A stretch of 64,000 nt of DNA from Agaricus subrufescens (lineage: Eukaryota; Basidiomycota; Agaricomycetes; Agaricales; Agaricaceae), in NCBI GenBank assembly GCA_029945375.1, contig CM057069.1:1116001-1180000 (forward strand). The letters are read 5' to 3'. The notes beneath the pieces are model-generated. The model ran no database searches, was not told the DNA's origin, and worked only from the letters and a program-made list of their open reading frames with translations. The first letter of the stretch is position 1, and each line of letters opens with the position of its first letter. The translations under genes were made by a program, and so were the position numbers. This document shows, one piece after another, positions 52,289 to 62,105 of this stretch.

Positions 52289-53299
52289 CACCACCGCGTC
52301 GGCGCCGCTCACAGCGCCCACTCTCCCTTCCTTCAACGGACGTCGGATACGACCACGTCCAATATTTACTGCCCCACCTCATCGGGCGGTCCGATCTCCT
52401 TCCGCACTGGGCTGCGGTGTCTTCAAGAGACCCTCCCATCGTGCACCATTTTCCAGCGACATCGCGTCGCTCGATCCCCCTCCGCGGCCGTCACTAGTTG
52501 GCGGCCACCACCTTGCTGCGCACTTGCGCGGCCACTCCTCCTCCACGTGGCCGGACCTTACCCTGGGTCTGGCCACCATTGGCCCGCTATTTTTGGCTGG
52601 CACCGCGTGTTGCGTTACTTCGGTGACGTGACTCACACTCCGGGTCTACTGGCCCAACATTTGGAACTCGCCCTATATCCCCCCCTTGGCGACTTCCCCC
52701 CTGTCTTTTTCCGGCCCCGGCGACTCTAGAAGCCGGCTCCCTCATTTTGTTCCAGGCGTTTCTACCGCCTTCGACGCTCTCTCCCGCCTCTGTGCATTAT
52801 CGTTCTGCCGCTTTCCGACAAAGCGGCGTCCTTCGCCCTACCCATGGGCTATACCGTAGGTGACGCCTTTGCGGCCTACACCATCAGCGTCAATCCCGAT
52901 TGGCGCACCGCTGGCACCATGCTGGCTTTCCGGGCTCGTGTCTTGGGTGGAATGTGGCCGTGTCCCTCACTCACTGTATGCGGGTCCACCATTACGCTAG
53001 GGCTTGAGCATTGCGCTCGCCCGACTGCGACCTCGCCTGTGGATAAAATTAGAAAATGTAGGTGTTTAAAAAAAGCGATTATTCTTCGAGCGCTTGACCT
53101 AGTCGCGCGGATACGTTTCTTTCCCTCCTAGCCTTAGGCTGAAGAGGTATGGGTCTGGGGGCCCCTATAAGGCAACGCGTTATGGCAGCCATTTCGTAGT
53201 GGTATGATACTTACGATCCATTTGTATTCGAGAGCCACTGTGAATAAAGGTCGACCGGGAGGTCCCATTGATTAAAAAAAAAAAAAAAAAAAAAAAAAA
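52289..53299 (+). mobile_element. Retroposon with LINE-type 3' tail and unrecognised body
   Basis: The last ~230 bp (GCGCTTGACCTAGTCGCGCG, AACGCGTTATGGCAGCC, AATAAA at about 53242, CCATTGATTAAAA and poly(A) to 53299) match the F2b LINE 3' UTR at 27690-27885. The GC-rich body (52289-53080) has no ORF1 or ORF2 motif. Its longest frame (52844-53131, starting MGYTVGDAFAAYTI) is not recognised. No target duplication is seen. Confidence 0.6.
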
Positions 53300-53459
53300 C
53301 CTAGATCTTCGGTTCTATTGGCTCCGCGAGGCTGTAGAAGATGGAGTCATTGATCCTCTCTATGTATCCACTGACCAGCAAGTTGCGGACATCCTAACCA
53401 AGGCTGTATCAAGGAAAGTTGTTGACTTTGCTGTGCCGTTGTTAGGACTTGGAGCTTAG
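53300..53459 (+). pseudogene. pol: Copia-B pol 3' end
   Basis: It repeats 51946-52105 (LDLRFYWLREAVEDGVID...ADILTKAVSRKVVDFAVPLL) to the stop. It begins abruptly after the retroposon poly(A), so it belongs to another B copy. Confidence 0.85.
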
Positions 53460-53485
53460 TATGGACTGGTTGGATCAAGGGGGTG

Positions 53486-53783
53486 TGTTAGACTGCTCCA
53501 GCAGTCTTGTGTTAGAGTGCCCCAACAGTCTTGTATATGGACTTAGAGATGGTACGACTTTCTGATCATGTGATATATTAGTAAGCACATGTTGAACTTG
53601 CCTGTGAACGCTCTAGAAGCCTTTAGCTTCTTAGACTTGTTCACAGGTGAGTATAGAGTTCTGTATCTTGATAGATAGCTTCTTAGACTTGTTCACAGGA
53701 TTGCTTAATCAATTCTTATCCGATTTACTCGTGACTACCATCGTTAGAACCGTCTCCACACGCGCTACGTTCTACTTTCGACA
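53486..53783 (+). repeat. LTR, copia B variant with duplicated terminus
   Basis: TGTTAGACTGCTCCAGCAG, then a second start TGTTAGAGTGCCCCAACAG at 53510, ending TTCGACA. It is followed by ATGGGCCCC (primer-binding site without GGTT) and a subfamily-A leader. Confidence 0.85.
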
Positions 53784-53912
53784 ATGGGCCCCGGCTTCTA
53801 ACGACCTACAAATCGACTTTTCATTCTTCAACCATCTTCAACTCAACAACTACTCTTTCCCTTCCCTCCTTCCCCAAACTATTTCGCTTCTCCTGCCCTC
53901 ATTTTTGCTCGT

Positions 53913-56900
53913 ATGGCTTCGGGTTCGCCAGCGTTCGTCAAGCTCAATGGGGAGAACTATGCCACGTGGTCCGGCGAGATGGAGGCCTGGCTACATGCCT
54001 CTGGCCTATGGAGACTTGTTTCAGGCAAGCAGAGTCCTCCCTCCATTCCCTCTTCCCCTACTCCCCAAGATTTCGCTTCCCAGTCACTCTGGGAGGACAA
54101 ACTGGACAAAGCTGCTGGCTGGCTCTATCTTATGGTTGAAGAAGACCAAAGGGTGCATTTTGCAGGCATCCAGGACGATCCAATCAAGATGTGGGCTGCT
54201 CTGGAGGCTGTACATCGTCAGAAGAAGGCTGGAATGCGATTCAATGCCTATGATGAGCTCTTCAGCATCCGAAAACACGAAGAGGAGTCGCTCCAATCGC
54301 TTATAAACTGTGTAGAGGGCTGCAAACGTCGTCTAAAGGAGCTTAGACCAGAGAAATTCACTTTAGACCAGCTGGATGACGAGCTGGCCTCTATGGCACT
54401 CATTAGGGCACTTCCAGACGAGTTTTCGGCCTTTACTTCGTCTCTCCTGCTTATGGACAAGCTGGACAAGACCACTATTCATCAGGCCTTCGTTACTGAG
54501 GATATTCAGCGAAGGAAACGTGCTCAGGATGCCTTGGGAGGCTCCCAGGCCCTAGCAGCGCGTTCTGGCTTCAAAAACACGTCGGAGACCTGCGATTTCT
54601 GTGGGAGGACTGGTCACAAGGTGGCTAACTGCTGGACGTTCGAAAAAGCGAAGAAACACGCATAGGAGGACGCTCAGAAGCCCAGAACTCGAGGAAACAA
54701 GGCCAACAAGGCTCAAGACAGTTCTACTGACTCCCCCACCGCTTCCGGAAGCTCTAGCTCAACTCCTGGTGCCAAAAAAGCGCAGAGAGTCCAAGAATTT
54801 GCTGGAAATGCAAGTGCCCCCTCCCCTACCTCTTCCCCTTCGCTCTCTGCCCCCCTGCAGCTCGATGCTGACTTCCACTGGCTTGCAGATACAGGGGCCA
54901 CTTCTCATATGACCCCCCACAAGCATTGGTTCAAATCCTACTCCCCCCATCGCATTCCCATCCGCTTAGCTGATAATTCAGTTGTTTACTCTGCTGGGGT
55001 GGGGTCTGTGGTCTTTGAGCCAGTTTTGAGCGGAAAGGTGGCTAGAGCGGTCGAGTTTACTAGGGTTTTACATGTTCCTGCACTCCGCAGTAATCTGCTG
55101 TCTTGTCTATACCTTGCACAGCACAAGAACTTTATTATCACAATTTCTGCTCGTTCTATGGCCTTCTGCTGCAAGGGGACAACGCTTTTCACGGCCACCA
55201 TCCATCCTAACAACTCTGCTGAGCTAGATGGCTCAACTCTGACCTCGGAGGCCGCTTTTTTGGTCTCTACACTTCCCTGTGACCTCTCCCTATGGCATCG
55301 TCGCTTTATTCACCATAATTATGCTGATGTGAGGTCTATGGTGAACAAGGAGCTTGTTACAGGCCTCAAAATCGACTCTAAAGCGTCCCCTGACCCCATA
55401 TGTGAGCCCTGCCTTGCTGGGAAGATGCATTCGCTTCCTTTCCCCTCCTCTACCAGCCATAATCGATCTCCACTCGAGCTGGTGCACTCAGACCTTCACG
55501 GACCGCTCCCAGTCGCTTCCCACTCAGGCTACAAGTACTGGATCACGTTTATAGACGATGCAACGCGTTTCCGGGCTGTTTATCTGCTGAAAAGCAAGTC
55601 AGAGGCCTTTGAAGCGTTCAAAATCTATAAATCTTGGGCTGAAAACCAACTAGGAGTGAAAATGCGCGCTCTACAGGATGATAAAGGCGGTGAATACATG
55701 TCTAAAGCCTTCCTGACCTTCACAGAGCAATGTGGCATCGATAGGAGGCATTCTACTCGCAACAGGCCTCAGCAGAACAGTCTAGCTGAAAGGGCTAACA
55801 GAACTATGGGTGAAAGGATCACAGCCATGCTCTCTGAGTCGAAATTGCCCCCGAGTTTCTGGGGTGAATGCATCTCTTCTATGGTGCATGTGTGGAATAG
55901 GCTTCCTACGTCGTCTCTCCCTGGTTCTACACCCTTCCAAGCGTTCTATAAGCGAAAACCCGACGTTTCCCACCTCTGAGTATGGGGGTGCACTGCCTAT
56001 GTGCATATACAGCGAGATAAACGCAATTCTCTTCAGCCTCACTATGAAAAATGCGTTTTCATAGGGTATCCTACTGGCTACAAGGGCTGGAAGTTCTATA
56101 ACCCAGTCACCAAGCGTTCAATCATCTCCGAAAGGGCAGAATTCGATGAAAGGTACTTCCCTGGCACTTCTAGAGCTCAACTCGATGCTGTTCCTTCATT
56201 TGCTGGCCCTCCCAGCTCTCCCGAAACTCCTATCGCTTCAGAGCGCTCTCCAGCGCTCCCCTCGTCGCATTTCGACTTCCCACCTCTCCAGGATGAAGGG
56301 GGTGGTATCTGGCATCTCCCTGCACTGTCTCCGGCGCCTAGTACGACTCCTGCAAGTGATATTCCTCCTGAAGAGCCTAAAACACTTCAAAATGCTCCTG
56401 AAGCTCCTGTGATCGCTCCTGCATCTCCTGTGCTCGCTCCTGCCTCTCCTGTCGCTCCCTCACCACCTAGAACACCTCCACAACCTCCTGCACCGCTCCC
56501 TGTCACTCCTCCGACTGCTCCTGTGCCTGCTGAGCCCCCACGAGTCCCTAGGCGCACCAATTGAGTTAGACGACCTCCTGGTGAGTGGTGGAGGGTCAAA
56601 AACATTCACCTACCTGGAGACAACCCAGAACTAGAAGAGGAGGCCGCTTTTTTGGTTGACAGTGACTTCTGTGATGTAGAGTTTGCTGGAGCGGTTTCTA
56701 ATGCAGATCCTCGCTCCTACAGGCTGGCTATGCAGTCCCCTGATCGCTCTCACTGGCAGGACGCTTGTAACACCGAGATTTTCAATCTGGAGGCCAACAG
56801 GACCTGGGAACTTGTTGATTTGCCTCCTGGAAAGAAGGTAGTCAACTCTGGATGGGTATTCAAGGTTAAAAGGCATGCCGACGGCTCAATTGAGCGCTAT

Positions 56901-58259
56901 AGGGCTCGCCTTGTTGCTAAGGGCTTCTCACAGCGTCCTGGCTTCGATTACACCGAGGTTTTTGCTCCTACATTCCGCCCTGCCTCCCTGCGCCTCATTG
57001 TAGCCTTAGCTGCAAGAGAAGGCTTCAAAATGCGCTCTGTCGACATCTCTTCTGCCTTTACCTAGGGGGAACTCGAAGAGGAGATCTACATGAGACAACC
57101 AGAGGGCTACCACACTGGGGGACCTAATATGGTCTTCAGGCTCCGAAAATCGCTTTATGGCCTTAAGCAGGCTGCCAGACAATGGAGCAAGAAGCTCAGA
57201 AGTGTCCTAGAGGGTATTGGCTACTCTAGACTTTGCTCCGACAACTCTATCTACATTTATTCCAAGGGAGACATCAAGGTCATAGTGCCTGTCTTCATTG
57301 ATGATATAACTCTGGTGTCTAAAAGCGATGCTGCTGTCTCTGCTGCTGTCTCTGAGCTGTCTAGCCACTTCAAACTGCGAGATCTCGGGTCTACCACTCT
57401 GCTACTGGGTATTCAGGTGAAGCAGGACTGTTCTAAGCGCACCATTTCGCTCTCACAAGAGCACTACATCAAGGAGCTGCTAGAACGATTCCATATGGAT
57501 GATTCCAACTCCCTTTCCACCCCACTTGCACCAGGTTCTGAGCTCTCCGACATTGTGCCCTCTCTCAAGGAGCAGGCTGAGATGAAATCAGTTCCTTATC
57601 TCTCTGCTGTAGGTGCCCTGCAGTATCTGGCCACCATGACTCGACCCGACATTGCCTATGCAGTCTCCTACCTTGGGAGATTCAACCACAACCCTGCTCC
57701 TGCCCACTGGCTTGCAGTAAAGCATTTACTTCGCTATTTGAAGGGTACCCTGCACTACCAGCTTGTCTACAGAGGTGGTGACTCTGGGGAACTGTTTACC
57801 ACCTATTCCGATGCCTCTCACGGCGGCTGCAAGGCCACAGGTCAAGCTACAGGTGGATATGTGACCATTGTCTCTGGTGCTGCTGTGGGCTGGTCCTCAA
57901 AGCGTCAGCCTTTTGTGACTCTCTCGAGCACTGAGGCCGAGTTTGTGGCTGCTGTTGAGGCTGGAAAGGAAATCAAGTGGACTAGGAACATTCTCAGCGA
58001 GTTTGGCTACCCCCAGACACTTGCTTCGACTTTATTTGTTGATAACAAGTCTGGAATCAGTGTGGCAAAGAATCCTGAGCACCACGGGCGCATGAAACAC
58101 CTGGATCTTTGGTTCTACTGGCTCCGGGAGGCTGTAGAAGAAGGAATCATCGATCCCCTCTATGTTTCAACTGATCAGCAAGTGGCCGACATTCTGACCA
58201 AGGCTGTGGCACCAAAGGTGATTGATTTTGCTGTCCCGCTATTGGGACTTGGACACTAG
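53913..58259 (+). pseudogene. gag-pol: Copia-A gag-pol polyprotein, full length with four nonsense codons
   Basis: A single frame of 1,448 codons starts MASGSPAFVKLNGENYATWS. Domains in order: gag, knuckle CDFCGRTGHKVANC, protease WLADTGATSHMTPH, integrase (HRRFIHH...CEPC, HSDLHG, QDDKGGEYM, SLAERANRT), linker, RT (YGLKQAARQW, VFIDDITLVS) and RNase H (YSDASHGG, ADILTKA). Stops: TAG 54663-54665, TGA 55977-55979, TGA 56562-56564, TAG 57063-57065. Three fit C-to-T; the last is Tyr to stop. The frame is otherwise intact. It is flanked by a B-type LTR on the left and an A-type LTR on the right. Confidence 0.9.
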
Positions 58260-58280
58260 ACTGCTTGGATCAAGGGGGTG

Positions 58281-58547
58281 TGTTAGAATGCCCCAAGCAT
58301 TTAGTTATTAGAGTGACTGGTTAATTTGTTTTGTGTATATCTCGACTTAGAGTAAAGCGGACGATTCCGCTCACATGATAGATTAGTCAGTGCATGTTGA
58401 ACTTGCCTGTGGACGACTTAGAAGTCTTTAGCTTCTTATACTTGTCCACAGATTAACTGTGCTAATACTAGCTCATTTCTTATCCGATCCGCTCGATACT
58501 AGCGTCGTTAGGATCGCCACTGCGAACTCTACGTTCCACTTCCAACA
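58281..58547 (+). repeat. 3' LTR, copia A, lacking the intron-like module (267 bp)
   Basis: TGTTAGAATGCCCCAAGCAT to CTTCCAACA after CAAGGGGGTG. It lacks exactly the 50 nt (one direct repeat plus spacer) present in other A LTRs; the joint is CCACAG/ATTAAC at 58451/58452. It runs straight into copia-B RT at 58548. Confidence 0.9.
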
Positions 58548-59494
58548 TGGCTACTCCAGACTTCGCTCCGACAACTCCATTTACATCTATTCCAAGGGAG
58601 ACATTAAGGTCATTGTACCAGTCTTCATTGATGACATTACACTAGTCTCTAAAAGCGATGCAGCCATGGCCTCTGCTGTCTCAGAGCTGTCTCGGCACTT
58701 CAAACTGCGAGATCTAGGCTCTACCACTCTTCTACTGGGCATTCAGGTGAAGCAGGATCGCTCTAAGCATTCTATCTCCCTCTCCCAAGAGCACTACATC
58801 AAGGAGCTGCTAGAAAGGTTCAATATGGACGATTCTAACTCCCTTTCCACCCCTCTACCTCCTGGCTCTGAGCTCTCGGACATTATTCCCTCACTTGAGG
58901 AGCAGGCTGAGATGAAGTCTGTTCCCTATCTCTCTGCTGTAGGTGCCCTGCAGTATCTGGCCACCATGACTCGTCCCGACATTGCCTATGCAGTCTCCTA
59001 CCTCGGGAGATTCAACCACAATCCTGCTCCTGCCCATTGGCTTGCTGTCAAGCATTTACTTCGCTATTTGAAGGGCACACTGCACTACCAGCTTGTATAC
59101 CGAGGTACTGACTCTGGAGAGCTGTTTACCACCTATTCTGACGCTTCCCATGGTGGCTGCAAGGCCACAGGTCGAGCTACAGGTGGTTATGTGACTCTGG
59201 TGTCTGGAGCTGCTGTAGGATGGTCTTCAAAGCGTCAGCCCTTTGTGACTCTCTCGAGTACTGAGGCTGAATTTGTTGCTGCTGTCGAAGCTGGAAAGGA
59301 GATCAAGTGGACTAGGAACATCCTGACTGAGTTTGGGTATCACCAGACGCACTTCCCTCAGCGCTTTCGTGGATAACAAGTCTGGGATCAGTGTAGCCAA
59401 GAATCCTGAGCACCACGGGCGCATGAAACACCTAGATCTTCGGTTCTATTGGCTCCGTGAGGCTGTAGAAGATGGAGTTATTGATCCTCTCTAT
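58548..59494 (+). pseudogene. pol: Copia-B RT C-terminus and RNase H
   Basis: From GYSRLRSDNSIYIYSKGDIK through VFIDDITLVSKSDAAMASAV and SVPYLSAVGALQYLATMTRP to YSDASHGGCKATGRATGGYV and LSSTEAEFVAA. A frameshift near 59350 (TEFGYHQT) precedes DNKSGISV. It is interrupted by the F1 LINE at 59495 and resumes at 61689. Confidence 0.85.
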
Positions 59495-61688
59495 TTTTTT
59501 TTTTTTGTAATCAGTGGGATTTATTATTTCAAAATTGACCTCGTACATGGGATGCCCATGTATGTGTCCCCCGCCTTTCAACCCTCGGCAGCGTACATTA
59601 AGCTTCCAGACAACATGCACTAACCTGTGTTAAACGTATCCAGCGCGACTAGGTCAAGCGTCCAGCTTGTAAAACAAAACAATCAGACCGGTAGAAATAA
59701 AACTTTACATAAAGGCCGTCATGATTGCATAGAGAAAGAAAAACAGTCAGCCTATGCTTATGAACGAGGAAACTGGCAGTGAAGCCAGTTCCTATCTCCA
59801 ACGATTGCGCCAAAACAGGACAAGAACGGTCCCGTGGCGGCATGATCAGTGCTGCGCGCTTGGAAGCGGCACGGTGGCCTTCTTTTGATCAACGAGTTTT
59901 GTCGCCGACCATTAAGTGATGGTTGGCCTCAAGATGAGGCCCACCGCAGAGGGGGCAGCGCACACCTTGACGGCGGCACTGGTTGGCATGATGGCCCCAT
60001 CGCTGACAGCGGGTACAGCGGACGGAACCGGAATGTGGCTTTGCGCCTTGGATGCGGCAGTTCACCCCAGAGACCGAGATGACCGAGCCAATAAGATCGC
60101 GAGCATTAGAGCCCGCTGTGGAATCGTGAATGTCGACCCATGCAACGCATGAGTCAGCTTTAGGAGAAGTCCGCATGAGACGGACTTGATTACGGATGAG
60201 TGGGCCGAGGCGGGCCATGGTGGAATGCGAGATCGCCGTAAGCAAGAAACCTCGAGTGGTGTTGACCCAATCGGTGCATGGAAGGGTCGGGGAAATGGGG
60301 ATGTCGACGATCTTGAGATAGCTCGTCGATGTCGCTTTGTCGGATTGGATGACGGCATCTGGTGATCCAGTAGGGATGAGCCGGTGAATATGTTTGAGCA
60401 CAAACGCTGTCTCAGAGGCAGTGGGGACAATGTCGGTGGAGAGGAAAATCTTGTTTCCGACACCCGATTCGGAATGAACGATCGATAACTTGGAGGAACC
60501 AAGATCCGACCGGATAAGCTGATTGACCTTATCGATAAGGCCTGGAGTAAAGTTGCGGACGGAAATAGAGGATCCGTCCGGTGGAGTAATGGTGATACCA
60601 CGGCGTGAGGTGCCGTGGACAGTGTGTCGAGCACGCTTCGACCTCGTTCCCCGAGGTGCAGCCCGAGGTGCAGCAGGAGCACGCGATACTGGTGGTGCTA
60701 CCTTAGGTTTGGCAGGCTTGGAGAGAACTGGGACCTCAGAAGACACTGGTGCTTCAACGACCTCCATTGCTGGAGGCGGGGCACTTGGTGCTACTGGGGT
60801 AGTTGGCGGAGCTGGCGTAGCGGGCCCAGAGCGGGGCTTCTTACGAGGGGGAGATGTGTCACCGGGAGTAATGATCTCGAGCTTCTTTTCAGGCGGTTGT
60901 GCCCTAAGAATAAGTCGGTCTATCCCCGCGGACATAGACATGCCATTAGGGAGGACCGTGCGCTTGTGCTCGCCATGCTGGACAGCGACGAGAAGAGAAT
61001 TGAGAGCTTCAAAGGCGAAGTAGCCCATGAACTCCCTGTCTTTGTAAACCTCCCTATTATTAGAGAGCCAAAAGAGCACTTCCGCTGGGCCGATGGCTGA
61101 CGGAGGTGCGGGATCCGGGGTGGGGACTGGGGTAGCTGAGCGCACTGTCTGCTGCTCCAAGCTAGATTCTTCGTCCCATTTCTCCGGTGGAGCCGTAGAG
61201 GATGGGGAAGGAGGAGGAGGAGGCGCAGCTGCACTGGAGGATCCAGATGCAGCTGGTTGGACAGGAAGGGAGGGGAACGGCTGGCGCACGTCGAATCCCA
61301 TTGATTGGGCGATGGAGTGGGCCTCAGCCCAGTCCTTGATTTCTTCGAAGAGTTTGTCGTCCAAGTAGTCGGCAAACTCGGGATAGACTTTGAGGATGCT
61401 CTCCTTCGGAAGATGAGGGGGAGCGGCGATCAGGGAGAAGGGGTTCGAACCGAACGCAATCTCGGCGGGGTTGGGAGTGCCTGCTGGGAGGCGGGGGTTT
61501 TTAGAGCGCATGAGAGCTTCGGCGCAATCCCAAATCTCTTGCGGCACCTTGCTGGAACTCGACGACTGTCGAGCGGGCTGTTTTGAACGCTTAGGAGGCA
61601 TATCGATAGCGTGTAAACTACTTCTAGGCTCTAGCACTGAGACTTCCAAAAGAGGAAGGTAGTGGTAAGAGGTCAAGAAGCGATGTTG
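59495..61688 (-). mobile_element. ORF1-only LINE, family F1, complete, 15-bp target duplication
   Basis: ATTGATCCTCTCTAT flanks both ends (59480-59494 and 61689-61703) in copia-B RNase H. In minus orientation: leader, 5' UTR, ORF1 (start 61601), 3' UTR with AATAAA, CCCACTGATTACA and poly(A). The unit is 2.2 kb with no ORF2. Confidence 0.9.
59760..61601 (-). pseudogene. LINE ORF1, family F1, frameshifted near the C-terminus
   Basis: Starts at ATG 61601 (MPPKRSKQPARQSSSSS), in line with the F1 copy at 7030. It is open for about 570 codons through SNNREVYKDREFMGYFAFEA, RLMRTSPKADSCVAWVDI, CTRCQRWGHHANQC and CPLCGGPHLEANHH. An extra T at about 59898 shifts the frame, and the third module (CVNC...H...C) is lost in the shifted frame with more small indels down to 59760. 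Confidence 0.8.
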
Positions 61689-61831
61689 ATTGATCCTCTC
61701 TATGTATCCACTGACCAGCAAGTTGCGGACATCCTAACCAAGGCTGTATCAAGGAAAGTTGTTGACTTTGCTGTGCACGTTGTTAAGGACTTGGAAGCAA
61801 ACGTAAATTTTGGATTTGGATCAAGGGGGTG
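61689..61831 (+). pseudogene. pol: Copia-B pol 3' end (continuation)
   Basis: Resumes IDPLYVSTDQQVADILTKAV after the LINE. The last ~60 bp before the LTR are scrambled by several small indels relative to 52090-52131. Confidence 0.75.
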
Positions 61832-62105
61832 TGATGGAAATTGCTAACAGTCTTGTATATCGACTTAGAGATGGTACGACTTTCTGATCATGTGATATAT
61901 TAGTAAGCACATGTTGAACTTGTCTGTGAACGCTCTAGAAGCCCTTAGCTTCTTAGACTTGTTCACAGGTGAGTATAGAGTTCTGTATATTCATAGATAG
62001 CTTCTTAGACTTGTTCACAGGATTGCTCAATCAATTCTTATCCGATTCACTCGTGACTACCACTGTTAGAACCGTCTCCGCACGCGCTACGTTCTACGTC
62101 TGACA
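61832..62105 (+). repeat. 3' LTR of copia B (degenerate start)
   Basis: The start TGATGGAAATTGCTAACAG is diverged; from CTTGTATAT onward it matches the 47421 LTR, including the direct repeats, and ends GTCTGACA. The F2b LINE 5' UTR begins at the next base. Confidence 0.8.
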
